A DNA stretch of 64,000 nucleotides, from positions 124,001 to 188,000 of the forward strand of contig NZ_JACICD010000005.1 in the NCBI RefSeq assembly GCF_014195655.1, read 5' to 3'. Below, in pieces: positions 9,070 to 17,837 of the stretch (positions within the stretch are counted from its first letter, which is position 1; each line of letters opens with the position of its first letter). Origin of the DNA: Ancylobacter tetraedralis. GTDB taxonomy: Bacteria; Pseudomonadota; Alphaproteobacteria; Rhizobiales; Xanthobacteraceae. Under the pieces are notes generated by a model. The model did no database searches. It saw nothing but the letters and a program-made list of their open reading frames with translations, and was not told where the DNA came from. The position numbers were made by a program, and so were the translations under genes.

Positions 9070-11025
9070 TTACTGGACGGTGGTGGAGAAGCTTCCCGAG
9101 GTGAGGATCGACGCGCCGGGAAGGGCCGGCGCGGTTCCGCTGAGCGGCTGGCCCGCGGTGGCCGATGCCTGTGCTGCGGATGCCTGAGCCGGTGTCGGCA
9201 CGGCGGGCGTGGCGGCGGCTGCCGCGGCCGAGGGCGTCGGGACGGTGGAATAGGACGCGCCCGGCGTCGGCACCGCCGCATAGGCAGGCGCTGAACCAGC
9301 GGCCGCTGCGGCATTTGCCGGCGCATGCGCCGGGCGGGCGGAGGGGGCGGCTGTCGCCACGGGATGCTGGACGACAGCCGCCGAGGCGCGCGACGTCGCC
9401 TGCGGCACGGCCACCGGCCGCACGGGAGGCACCGGCACATCGGCCGCCGCCTCTGCGGGAACGGTGGGCGCGACCGGTGCGGCCACCCGCGTCGAGCCGC
9501 CGCCGAACAGGCTGCTGAGCGAGAAGCCGGAGGACGGCGCGGCAGCCGCAGGAGCCTCGGCGGCGGGAGAGGCAACGGTAGTCGTCGCATTGGCAGGCGC
9601 GGCGCCAGCCGGCGTGGCAGCGGCGCGCGCCGCAGGAGTTCCGGCAGGGGCAACCACCGCCGCCGCCGCGCTGGCAGGCGTCTCGGTCGCGGGCGACGTG
9701 GTGGGCGGCGTGGCGGGCGACGTGGCGGCGCTGAAGAAGCTCTTCACACTGGCGAGGAACCCGCCGCCTTCCAGCGCCGCAACCTCCGTACCCGGCGCGG
9801 TGACGGCAGGGGAACGGGCGGCAAGCAGGCCGGCGGCCGGCTCCGGCAGGGTGGGCGTACCGGCGGGTTGCGAACTCAACGGCGGCAGATCGGTGGGACG
9901 CGGTGACGGCAGCGGCACATCGGCCGTGGTCGGCACGGACGCGGCGGTGGCAAGCGCGATGCTCTCGGCCGGTGCCGGCTCGTTGGTCGCCACGCCATAG
10001 TCGCTCCCCGGCGGCTTGACCACGGGCGGCAGCGAACCCGGGGCCTTCAGCTCGGGATTTTCCAGCTTGGCGAGGAACACCTTGTGCATGCCCCCGTCCT
10101 TGCCGGTCTTGACCGGCGCGACAGGAACAAGCGCCCCGGCACTGGCGATCCGCGTCGCGACATCGCGCTGGCGGGCGGCGAGTTCCTCGCCGAGATCCCC
10201 CGGCTGGGTATAGGCGGGGCACGGCGACGAGGCCTGGAACTTCTGGCTCGGATCGACCGGCGTCGCGTTGAACACGTAGCGCTTGCTGCAATAATCGACC
10301 TTCGGCGGCGCCTTGGTCAGATCGAACGTGTCGCTGCCTTCCTTGAGCATCTTCCAGAAGGCGAGATTGGGATTGTTGCGGTGGCGGACCATGTTTTCCG
10401 GCGTCATGCGGAAAGGATAGGCCTGCACCTGGAAAGATCGCTGACCGCCCCGGAAGCTCTCGCGACCGAGCGCGAAGATCTCCTGCACCTGCTCGTCGGT
10501 CATGGCGTAGCAGCCGCGCGAGGAACAGTCGCCGTGCACCATCAGGTTGGAGCCGTAGCGGCCGAGCGCCTTGTCATAAGGGTTGGGAAAGCCGAGATCG
10601 AACGAGAGATAATAGCTCGAATTCGGATTCATCTGGCCGGGCGTGATCGTATAGAAACCCTCCGGCGCCTGCCGGTCGCCTTCCGTCTTCTTCGGTCCCA
10701 GTTCGCCGGACCAGCGGCAGATCGGGTAGGTCTTGAGCAGCGCGTAGTCGCCATTCGTGGTCTGCTTCCAGACCTCCAGCTCCGACTCTTCCTTGAAGAT
10801 GCGCACGACGAGCGGGCTGTCGGTGGACATGCCCTTTTCCTGCAGCAGCGCGACGGTCTGGGGCGAGAGCGTCTTCATCGCCTTGGACATCATCGGCGAG
10901 GGGCCGTCATCCCCGGTGCAGCCGGCGAGCGAGAGGGCCGCGACACCCGACAGAAGGGCCATGCGCCAGCGCGCCGCCCCGCCACCGACCAGCCGCGAAA
11001 AAGCGGAAAGGTTCAAGCGCGACAC
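9070..11025 (-). CDS. L,D-transpeptidase (YkuD) lipoprotein with long low-complexity tail
   Basis: 651-residue murein L,D-transpeptidase-family protein. The N terminus is a lipoprotein signal with lipobox LAGC (C36). The YkuD catalytic region spans about 60-190; H164 and C172 in VHGDCSSRGCYAM are the likely catalytic pair. Enzymes of this class make 3-3 cross-links or attach proteins to peptidoglycan; the YafK-like subgroup can instead hydrolyse such bonds, so direction is uncertain. The last 300 or so residues are Ala/Pro/Thr/Val-rich with no recognisable domain. I use GTG at 11025 (GGACGGGG just upstream) because it gives an Arg-containing n-region; ATG at 10962 is the alternative. Downstream, the gene converges on an 18-bp hairpin. 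Confidence 0.86.
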   Translation of the reverse strand: MSRLNLSAFSRLVGGGAARWRMALLSGVAALSLAGCTGDDGPSPMMSKAMKTLSPQTVALLQEKGMSTDSPLVVRIFKEESELEVWKQTTNGDYALLKTYPICRWSGELGPKKTEGDRQAPEGFYTITPGQMNPNSSYYLSFDLGFPNPYDKALGRYGSNLMVHGDCSSRGCYAMTDEQVQEIFALGRESFRGGQRSFQVQAYPFRMTPENMVRHRNNPNLAFWKMLKEGSDTFDLTKAPPKVDYCSKRYVFNATPVDPSQKFQASSPCPAYTQPGDLGEELAARQRDVATRIASAGALVPVAPVKTGKDGGMHKVFLAKLENPELKAPGSLPPVVKPPGSDYGVATNEPAPAESIALATAASVPTTADVPLPSPRPTDLPPLSSQPAGTPTLPEPAAGLLAARSPAVTAPGTEVAALEGGGFLASVKSFFSAATSPATPPTTSPATETPASAAAAVVAPAGTPAARAAATPAGAAPANATTTVASPAAEAPAAAAPSSGFSLSSLFGGGSTRVAAPVAPTVPAEAAADVPVPPVRPVAVPQATSRASAAVVQHPVATAAPSARPAHAPANAAAAAGSAPAYAAVPTPGASYSTVPTPSAAAAAATPAVPTPAQASAAQASATAGQPLSGTAPALPGASILTSGSFSTTVQ

Positions 11026-11131
11026 TCCCCGTCCGTCCCCAGATGGACTCGACCGCGTAGTCGTTATCCTCGCGCGGACCATACAGCAAGCGTGCACCCG
11101 CCGCCAAACGGCACCCGCAACCGGCGCGCGC

Positions 11132-12085
11132 CTACAGGGTGCGACCGATGGCGAGGAACTTCTCGCGCCGCGCCTTGCGCAGGCTCGGGCCGTCCAGCCC
11201 TTCGAGATCCAGCAGCGCTGCCTCGATCGCGTCGCCCGCCCGGGTCATGGCGAGCGCGGGATCGCGATGCGCGCCGCCCGGCGGCTCCGGTACGATGGTG
11301 TCGATCACATGAAAGCGAGCGAGGTCCTGGGCGGTGATCTTCATGTTCATCGCCGCCTCCTGCGCCTTGGCGGTATCGCGCCAGAGAATCGAAGCGGCGC
11401 CCTCGGGCGAGATCACGCTGTAGATGGAATGCTCCAGCATCAGCACCCGATTCGCGGTGGCGATGGCGATGGCTCCGCCGGAACCACCCTCACCGATGAT
11501 GACCGCGACATTGGGAACGCTGAGCGAGAGGCACGCATCGGTGGAGCGGGCAATCGCCTCCGCCTGGCCGCGCTCCTCGGCGTCGAGCCCGGGAAAGGCG
11601 CCGGCCGTGTCGACCAGCGAGATCACCGGCAGCGCGAAGCGATCGGCCAGTTCCATCAGCCGCACCGCCTTGCGGTAGCCCTCGGGCCGGGCCATGCCGA
11701 AATTGTGCTTGATGCGGGTCTCGGTGGTGTTGCCCTTTTCCTGACCGATCAGGCACACCGGCCGGCCGCGAAAACGCGCCAGACCGCCGAGAATGGCGTT
11801 GTCGTCGCCGAATTTACGGTCGCCGGCGAGCGGCTCGTATTCCTCGAACAGGGCGCCGGCATAATCGGAGAAATGCGGGCGCAGCGGGTGCCGCGCGACC
11901 TGCGCCTTCTGCCACGGCGTGAGATTGGCATAGAGATGGACCAGCGCATCCTGCGCCTTGCCTTCGAGGCGGGCGATGTCGTCGCCGATGGCGACCGCGC
12001 CGCCTTGCGCCGCGACGGTGCGCAATTCTTCCAGCTTGGCCTCGAGTTCGGCCACGGGCTTCTCAAAATCGAGGTAGCTGCGCAT
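11132..12085 (-). CDS. accA: Acetyl-CoA carboxylase carboxyltransferase subunit alpha (AccA)
   Basis: 317-residue alpha subunit of the heterotetrameric carboxyltransferase that passes carboxyl from biotin to acetyl-CoA, the first step of fatty-acid synthesis. It starts [21 protein letters not shown], the standard N terminus. The crotonase-fold glycine motif [12 protein letters not shown] is at 198-209 and [13 protein letters not shown] at 225-237. Length and all conserved blocks are normal. It lies 118 nt downstream of xerD on the same strand and upstream of the transpeptidase gene. The upstream frame extension to 12223 lacks family similarity. Confidence 0.98.
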   Translation of the reverse strand: MRSYLDFEKPVAELEAKLEELRTVAAQGGAVAIGDDIARLEGKAQDALVHLYANLTPWQKAQVARHPLRPHFSDYAGALFEEYEPLAGDRKFGDDNAILGGLARFRGRPVCLIGQEKGNTTETRIKHNFGMARPEGYRKAVRLMELADRFALPVISLVDTAGAFPGLDAEERGQAEAIARSTDACLSLSVPNVAVIIGEGGSGGAIAIATANRVLMLEHSIYSVISPEGAASILWRDTAKAQEAAMNMKITAQDLARFHVIDTIVPEPPGGAHRDPALAMTRAGDAIEAALLDLEGLDGPSLRKARREKFLAIGRTL

Positions 12086-12203
12086 GGGGTTTCGGTCAAT
12101 CCGGCTTCGGGAAACGGTCGGCCTGCCCAGACAGGCAGGCTCTAAAGTTGCGCGGAAGCTGCCCCGAGAGGGAGGCGACGTCAAGGCACGGCTTGATTCG
12201 CCC

Positions 12204-13247
12204 TTAATCGCCGTCGGAATCACCCAGCGGATGCAGGTCGCGCACCAGGCTTTTCAGACGCTCGTCGAGCACATGGGTGTAGATCTGCGTGGTCGAGATG
12301 TCGGTATGGCCGAGCAGCGTCTGCACGATGCGCAGATCGGCGCCATGCGCCAGAAGATGGCTGGCAAAAGCGTGGCGCAGCACATGCGGGGAGAGCTTGG
12401 CGGGGTCGAGCCCGGCGGCGAGCGCGAGGTCCTTCAGGTCCAGAGCCACCTGCTGGCGGGTGATATGGCCGCTCGCCGCAGCGGAGGGAAACAGCCAGCG
12501 CCCGGCAAGCGCCTTGGTATCAACTCCAGCCTTGGCGTCACGCCCGGCCTTGCGTCCCGCCGTTCGGCCGCTGGCGGCACGGTCCTTGGACTCCTGCGCC
12601 ATGGCGTCGAGCGCGGCACGCCAGGCCCGCATCGCCGTCTTGGCGGCTTCGCCCAGCGGCACCAGCCGCTCCTTGGCGCCCTTGCCCCGCACGATGATCG
12701 ACTCGCCCCTTGTGCCGGCCGCCGAGGCCGGCAGCGCCGCCAGTTCGGAAACGCGCAGGCCGGTGGCATAGAGCAACTCGACGAAGCAGGCGACGCGCGC
12801 CCGCCGGGCCTGTTCGGCAAAGCTCGGCACCGCCTCGGCGGCCCGCGCATGGGCGGTCTCGATCAGCGCCGTCACCTCATCCAGCGTCAGCACCTTGGGG
12901 AGCGGGCGCGTACGGCGCGGTCCCTCCAGCACGGCGGCGGGGTCGTCGCTGCGGTGATTCTCGACATAGAGAAAGCGGTGGAACTGGCGCAGCGCCGACA
13001 GCCGACGCGCCACGCTGGCGCTGGCGAGGCCGCGCGCCGACAGTTCGGCGAGATAGGCGCGGATCTGCGTCGTGCCCGCCTCCAGCGCGCCCACGCCCTC
13101 GGTGGTGAGAAAGCCCTCGTAATCCTCGAGGTCGCGGGCATAGGCGGCGAGCGTGTTGGCGCTGGCGCCGCGCTCGGACGCCATCATGTCGAGAAACAGT
13201 GCGGCCGGACCCGTATCGCGCCCCTTGGTGCGCGGCGCCCCGCTCAT
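12204..13247 (-). CDS. xerD: Tyrosine recombinase XerD
   Basis: 347-residue site-specific recombinase expected to act with XerC at dif to resolve chromosome dimers. An N-terminal SAM-like domain (about 10-100) precedes the catalytic domain with R165 (GLRVSEL), the hairpin lysine in GKGAKER (188-194), H288 and R291 (HVLRHAF), H314 and nucleophile Y323. An insertion rich in Ala, Arg and Lys (about 218-250) makes the protein longer than the usual 300 or so residues. The ATG at 13247 overlaps the TGA of the small upstream membrane gene. The accA-xerD-aroK synteny indicates a housekeeping recombinase rather than a phage integrase. Confidence 0.95.
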   Translation of the reverse strand: MSGAPRTKGRDTGPAALFLDMMASERGASANTLAAYARDLEDYEGFLTTEGVGALEAGTTQIRAYLAELSARGLASASVARRLSALRQFHRFLYVENHRSDDPAAVLEGPRRTRPLPKVLTLDEVTALIETAHARAAEAVPSFAEQARRARVACFVELLYATGLRVSELAALPASAAGTRGESIIVRGKGAKERLVPLGEAAKTAMRAWRAALDAMAQESKDRAASGRTAGRKAGRDAKAGVDTKALAGRWLFPSAAASGHITRQQVALDLKDLALAAGLDPAKLSPHVLRHAFASHLLAHGADLRIVQTLLGHTDISTTQIYTHVLDERLKSLVRDLHPLGDSDGD

Positions 13248-13387
13248 CGGCTCGGCTTGTCGAGAGGCACGGTCACGGTCATCTCGCGCGGCTGCGGCTC
13301 CACCAGATTGGCCAGCGCCCACATCGCGCCATAGCCGATGCCGCCGAGCACGGCGAGGATGACAAGGAGGCGGATGAGGCTCGGCAT
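13244..13387 (-). CDS. Small single-span membrane protein (47 aa), conserved hypothetical
   Basis: A 47-codon gene reading MPSLIRLLVILAVLGG at its start. One hydrophobic segment (about 5-27) is followed by a short polar tail containing VEPQPREMTVTVPLDKP. Its TGA overlaps the ATG of xerD (CGATGA), so it is probably translationally coupled. I recall similar small proteins with a PREMxVxxP tail between aroK and xerD in Rhizobiales, sometimes mislabelled as histidine kinase; no kinase feature is present. Function unknown. Topology is predicted N-in with a periplasmic tail, by inference only. Confidence 0.75.
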   Translation of the reverse strand: MPSLIRLLVILAVLGGIGYGAMWALANLVEPQPREMTVTVPLDKPSR

Positions 13388-13558
13388 GGTGTCTCGGGCG
13401 TCCGGGCGAATCGATGGGGGTCGCTCGCCGCGACCTTAAGGCCTTTCGCCACCCGGACGGAAGGAACCGCTTGGCCGCGGCGATCCGCTCGTCGCAGCGC
13501 TTGCCGAAAGACACGCTCACATTGCGTCGCCCCCGCGCGGATGATAGTCCGCGAAGCG

Positions 13559-14170
13559 ATGAGCGGACACGATGTCATGACGGCGGATTTCGTCCAGGAC
13601 GACAAGACGACAGCCCTGCGCGAACGGCTGGGCTCGCGCTCGATCGTCCTCGTGGGCATGATGGGCGCTGGAAAGTCGTCGGTCGGCAAGCGCCTCGCCC
13701 GCCGGCTCAACCTGCCTTTCGCCGATGCCGACATCGAGATCGAGCAGGCCGCGGGCATGACGATCCCCGAGATTTTCGCCCATCACGGCGAACCCGCCTT
13801 TCGCGACGGCGAGAAGAAGGTGATCTCGCGACTGCTGGAAAACGGGCCGATGGTGCTGGCCACCGGCGGCGGCGCCTTCATGAGCGACGAGACGCAGGCG
13901 GCGATCGCCCGGCACGGCATTTCGGTGTGGCTCAAGGCCGAGCTCGACCTGCTGCTGCGCCGGGTGCGCCGGCGCGACGATCGCCCGCTGCTGAAGACCG
14001 ACGATCCGGGCACGACCCTCGCCCGGCTGATCGACCTGCGCTATCCCGTCTATGCCCGGGCCACCCTCACCGTCGTCTCGCACGACGTGCCGCAGGACGT
14101 GATGGTCGAGGCGGTGGTAGACGCGCTGGCGGGCCATCTCGGCGCCGAGCCAACAGGAGAGACCCCGTGA
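13559..14170 (+). CDS. aroK: Shikimate kinase (AroK)
   Basis: 203-residue P-loop kinase that phosphorylates shikimate with ATP in aromatic amino-acid synthesis. Walker A GMMGAGKS at 33-40, the DAD motif at 56-58, substrate-binding R82 in FRDGE and the GGG at 103-105 are present, as is the RDDRPLL lid. The first 25 or so residues before SRSIVLVGMMG are variable; the ATG at 13559 is the most plausible start. The TGA overlaps the GTG of aroB (GTGA), giving a coupled aroKB unit. Confidence 0.96.
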   Translation: MSGHDVMTADFVQDDKTTALRERLGSRSIVLVGMMGAGKSSVGKRLARRLNLPFADADIEIEQAAGMTIPEIFAHHGEPAFRDGEKKVISRLLENGPMVLATGGGAFMSDETQAAIARHGISVWLKAELDLLLRRVRRRDDRPLLKTDDPGTTLARLIDLRYPVYARATLTVVSHDVPQDVMVEAVVDALAGHLGAEPTGETP

Positions 14171-15306
14171 GCCACGTCGCCGAGGAACTTCGCGCCGACA
14201 TCACCCGGCTGAATGTGGGGCTGGGCGAGCGGGCCTACGACATCCTCATCGGCCCCGGCCTGTTCCACGAGGCGGGGGAGCGCATCGCCAGGCTGCGCCC
14301 CGGCGCGCGGGTCGGCATCGTCACCGATCGCCATGTCGCCGAGCGCCACCTCGCAACGGTGGAGGCCGCGCTCCGCGCCGCCGGGCTCACCCCCACGCCG
14401 GTCATCGTCGAGCCGGGCGAGAAATCGAAATGCTTCCGCGTGTTCGAGGAGGTGGTCGACGCCCTGCTCGCCGCCCGCATCGAGCGGCGCGATGTGGTGC
14501 TGGCGCTCGGCGGCGGCGTGGTGGGCGACCTCGCCGGCTTCGCGGCGGCGGCGCTGCGGCGCGGCGTCGATTTCGTGCAGGCCCCGACCAGCCTGCTGGC
14601 GCAGGTGGATTCCTCGGTCGGTGGGAAGACCGGCATCAATTCGCGGCACGGTAAGAATCTGGTCGGCGCCTTTCACCAGCCGATCCTGGTGCTCGCCGAC
14701 AGCGCCGCGCTCGACACGCTGCCGCTGCGCGAATTCCGCTCGGGCTATGCGGAAGTGGCGAAGTACGGCCTCATCGACAACGCGCCCTTCTTCGCCTGGC
14801 TGGAGCGCAAGTGGCAGGAAGTGTTCGCGGGCGGGCCGGCGCGCATCGAGGCGATCGCCACCAGCTGCGCCTCCAAGGCCGCCGTGGTCGCCCGCGACGA
14901 GAAGGAGACGGGCGACCGCGCCCTGCTCAATCTCGGCCACACGTTCGGCCATGCGCTGGAGGCCGGGGCCGGCTTCTCCCAGCGCCTGCTGCATGGCGAG
15001 GCGGTGGCGGTGGGCATGGCGCAGGCCTTCCGCTTCTCGGCCCGGCAGGGGCTGTGCTCGCCGGAAGATGCCCTGCGCGTCGCCGCCCATCTGAAGACGG
15101 TTGGCCTGCCGACCCGCATCCGGGACATTCCGGGCGACCTGCCGGACACGGACGGGCTGATGGATCTGATCGCCCAGGACAAGAAGGTATCGCGCGGCGC
15201 GCTGACCTTCATCCTGGCGCGCGGTATCGGCCGCAGCTTCATCGCCCGCGACGTCGACCCGGCCGAACTGCGCGCCTTTCTTGAGGCCGAACGGGGCGCC
15301 ATCTGA
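14167..15306 (+). CDS. aroB: 3-dehydroquinate synthase (AroB)
   Basis: 379-residue enzyme converting DAHP to 3-dehydroquinate, using NAD and a divalent metal (usually zinc). NAD-binding GGGVVGDLAGF is at 115-125 and QVDSSVGGKTG at 146-156; metal-ligand histidines occur in LNLGHTFGHALE. The GTG start overlaps the aroK stop. Length and motif order are normal. Downstream, after about 110 nt, comes a CorC-like gene on the same strand. Confidence 0.98.
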   Translation: MSHVAEELRADITRLNVGLGERAYDILIGPGLFHEAGERIARLRPGARVGIVTDRHVAERHLATVEAALRAAGLTPTPVIVEPGEKSKCFRVFEEVVDALLAARIERRDVVLALGGGVVGDLAGFAAAALRRGVDFVQAPTSLLAQVDSSVGGKTGINSRHGKNLVGAFHQPILVLADSAALDTLPLREFRSGYAEVAKYGLIDNAPFFAWLERKWQEVFAGGPARIEAIATSCASKAAVVARDEKETGDRALLNLGHTFGHALEAGAGFSQRLLHGEAVAVGMAQAFRFSARQGLCSPEDALRVAAHLKTVGLPTRIRDIPGDLPDTDGLMDLIAQDKKVSRGALTFILARGIGRSFIARDVDPAELRAFLEAERGAI

Positions 15307-15414
15307 GATCAGGCGACGCCGTCGACGCGGACGAGCGTCGAGCAGGCATCGAACGGGCATCTTGCGAGAGGCATCCCGCGCCGCGGGATTCGCCCGCACT
15401 CTGGGGAGAGCCGT

Positions 15415-16692
15415 GTGAGCACCTATGACTGGCTGGCCCTTGGCGCGGTTGTCGTCTGCCTGCTGCTGTCGTTCTTCTTCTCCGGCAGCGAGACGGCGCT
15501 GACCGCCTCTTCCAAGGCGCGCATGCACGCGCTGGAGAAGAACGGCGACACGCGCGCCGCCCTCGTCAACAGCATGATGGCCCGGCGCGAGCGTCTGATC
15601 GGCGGTATCCTGCTGGGCAACAATCTCGCCAACATTGCCGCCTCCTCGCTCACGACCGGCCTGCTGCTCGCCTGGTTCGGCTCGGCGGGCATCGCTTACG
15701 CCACCATCGGCATGACCATCGTCGTGGTCATTTTCTCCGAGGTGCTGCCCAAGACCATCGCCATCAACCATCCCGACCAGGTCTCGCTGCGCGTGGTGCG
15801 TCCGCTGCGGGTGCTGGTGAGCCTTTTCGGCCCGCTGACCCTCGCCATCGAGGCGCTGGTGCGCAGCATGCTGAAAGGGCTCGGCGTGCCGCTCGGCAAG
15901 ACCCAGAGCGTGCTCTCCGCCGCCGAGGAACTGCGCGGGGCGGTCGACCTTCTGCACCGCGAGGGCAGCGTGGTGAAGGACGAGCGCGACATGCTCGGCG
16001 GCCTGCTCGACCTCAGCGAGCTGGCGGTATCGGACATCATGGTCCATCGCACCAAGATGGCCAGCCTCGATGCGGATGATCCACCCGAGACCATCGTCAG
16101 CGAGGTGCTGGCCTCACCCCATACCCGCCTGCCGCTCTGGCGCGAGCGGCCCGACAACATCATCGGCGTGCTGCATGCCAAGGATCTGTTGCGGGAACTG
16201 CGCGCCATCGGCAACGACACGTCGAATCTCGATGTGGAGGCCATCGCCCGCCCGCCGTGGTTCGTGCCGGATGTCACGTCACTGACCGACCAACTCAAGG
16301 CGTTCCGCCGCCGCAAGCAGCATTTCGCCCTCGTGGTCGACGAGTATGGCGAGGTGATGGGGCTGGTGACGCTGGAGGACATTCTCGAGGAGATCGTCGG
16401 CGACATCACCGACGAGCACGACAAGGCGTTCACCGGCGCCCGCCGCCAGCCGGACGGCTCGGTCAGCGTGGAGGGATCTGTGGCGATCCGCGATCTCAAC
16501 CGCGCCATGGGCTGGGACCTGCCCGACGAGGAGGCGACCACCATTGCCGGGCTGGTCATTCACGAGGCGCGCATCATTCCCGAACCCGGACAGGCCTTCC
16601 TGTTCCACGGCTTCCGCTTTCAGGTAATGCGCAAGCAGCGCAACCGTATCACCCTTCTGCGCGTGGTGCCGCTGCGGCGCACGACGGCGTGA
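15415..16692 (+). CDS. CorC/HlyC-type DUF21-CBS membrane protein
   Basis: 425-residue protein of the CNNM/CorB family. An N-terminal DUF21 membrane domain (about 1-150) contains FFSGSETALTA and IVVVIFSEVLPKTIA. A CBS pair (about 200-330) follows, then a CorC_HlyC domain ending ITLLRVVPL. The family is linked to magnesium export or homeostasis; the old label hemolysin is not supported. The GTG at 15415 begins VSTYDWLAL, just before the first membrane segment. Its position after aroB is conserved in Rhizobiales, though no shared pathway is evident. Confidence 0.92.
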   Translation: MSTYDWLALGAVVVCLLLSFFFSGSETALTASSKARMHALEKNGDTRAALVNSMMARRERLIGGILLGNNLANIAASSLTTGLLLAWFGSAGIAYATIGMTIVVVIFSEVLPKTIAINHPDQVSLRVVRPLRVLVSLFGPLTLAIEALVRSMLKGLGVPLGKTQSVLSAAEELRGAVDLLHREGSVVKDERDMLGGLLDLSELAVSDIMVHRTKMASLDADDPPETIVSEVLASPHTRLPLWRERPDNIIGVLHAKDLLRELRAIGNDTSNLDVEAIARPPWFVPDVTSLTDQLKAFRRRKQHFALVVDEYGEVMGLVTLEDILEEIVGDITDEHDKAFTGARRQPDGSVSVEGSVAIRDLNRAMGWDLPDEEATTIAGLVIHEARIIPEPGQAFLFHGFRFQVMRKQRNRITLLRVVPLRRTTA

Positions 16693-16744
16693 GGGCGGGC
16701 GCTGGAATTTACGTCGTCGCGACCCATATAGAGCGGGCTTGCCG

Positions 16745-17059
16745 TCACTCCCCGGGTGCTTTGGCCTCGATCGCGAGCGCATGCAGTCCCCGGGCGATCT
16801 CATCCGCGAGCAGTCCGTTCACCGCGCGGTGTCGGGCAATCCGGCCCTGCCCCCGAAACGCTTCCGCCACGATGCGCACGCGCAGATGCGTGAGCTGTCC
16901 CACACGGTGCCCACCATGTCCCTCATGCCGATGGCTTTCGTCCTCAAGCTCCAGAACGCTGGGGGACAGTTGCGCCAGCGCCGTGCGCACGCGCGCCAGC
17001 GCGCTGGCGACGGCATCCGACGCGTCGGAAATCCGGGAATTCGGGGGGAGCGTGCTCAT
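16745..17059 (-). CDS. BolA family protein
   Basis: 104-residue BolA-like protein. The class II KH-like fold is indicated by HLRVRIVAEAFRG, followed by RHRAVNGLLADEI, the usual BolA signature with the conserved histidine of this second motif. BolA proteins bind [2Fe-2S] centres together with monothiol glutaredoxins or act as DNA-binding regulators. A His-rich stretch (HRHEGHGGHR, about 47-56) precedes the core. The start at 17059 gives MSTLPPNSRISDASD. It is divergent from the J-domain gene, a conserved bolA-dnaJ-cobST neighbourhood. Confidence 0.9.
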   Translation of the reverse strand: MSTLPPNSRISDASDAVASALARVRTALAQLSPSVLELEDESHRHEGHGGHRVGQLTHLRVRIVAEAFRGQGRIARHRAVNGLLADEIARGLHALAIEAKAPGE

Positions 17060-17169
17060 GGCTGATGCGGTACCTCCCGCAGCGCGAAGCGTCAATATCG
17101 CCGTCCGGCACGGTGACGCACCGTTGGTTTCTTGTATACCCGTCCCAGCCCACGCATAATCACCCGACC

Positions 17170-17787
17170 ATGAAACTCGACTCCCCCATATTCGACCGCA
17201 TTCGCGTCAAGCCGGACCGGGAACGCCGTCTCAAGACGGAGTGCCCGACCTGCGAATGGGCGGGCTGCGACAAGCCGGCCACGCACCGCGCGCCCAAGGG
17301 GCGCCATCGCGAAGGGCAGTTCTGGCGCTACTGCTTCGACCACGTGCGCGAATACAACCAGTCCTACAACTACTTCGCCGGCATGCCGGACGATGCCGTG
17401 ACGGCCTACCAGAAGGACGCGATGACCGGCCATCGCCCCACCTGGAAGATGGGCCAGAATGGCGGCGCCCGGCGCGGCGCGCAGGGCCAGGAACATCAGC
17501 CGGACGGCTTTGCCGACCCATTCGGCGTGTTTGGCGAGATGGGCGGGAGCAGCCGGCCCACCCCCGAGCCGCCGCGCGACGGGCGCATGATCCGCAATGC
17601 CGAGCGTCGCGCCTTCGAATCGCTCGGCGTGGAGATTTCCGCCACGCCGGAGGAGATCAAGGCGCGCTTCAAGCTGCTGGTGAAAAAGTACCATCCGGAC
17701 GCCAATGGCGGTGATATTTCCACCGAGGACCGGCTGCGCGACGTGATCCAGGCCTATAATCATCTGAAGACCGCGGGCTTCTGTTAG
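17170..17787 (+). CDS. J-domain protein (DnaJ-like, C-terminal J domain)
   Basis: 205-residue protein whose J domain is at the C terminus (about 145-205) with the HPD triad at 175-177, implying stimulation of DnaK ATPase. The N-terminal part holds C25, C28, C33, H39, C55 and H58, which may form a zinc site, followed by FDHVREYNQSYNYFAGM and a Gly/Pro linker. It lacks the G/F region and zinc-finger repeats of classical DnaJ, so it is a specialised co-chaperone. It lies 50 nt before cobS and is usually found with cobS/cobT in Rhizobiales; a role in cobaltochelatase maturation is an inference. Confidence 0.92.
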   Translation: MKLDSPIFDRIRVKPDRERRLKTECPTCEWAGCDKPATHRAPKGRHREGQFWRYCFDHVREYNQSYNYFAGMPDDAVTAYQKDAMTGHRPTWKMGQNGGARRGAQGQEHQPDGFADPFGVFGEMGGSSRPTPEPPRDGRMIRNAERRAFESLGVEISATPEEIKARFKLLVKKYHPDANGGDISTEDRLRDVIQAYNHLKTAGFC

Positions 17788-17837
17788 GGCCGCTCTGCTG
17801 ACAAGTCCGCGATCGCTAGCGCGGCAACGGAGGAATG

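Noticed and set aside
12204-13247. The tyrosine recombinase as a mobile-element integrase
   Set aside because: It is in conserved housekeeping synteny, no att repeats or cargo genes are seen, and motif spacing fits XerD.
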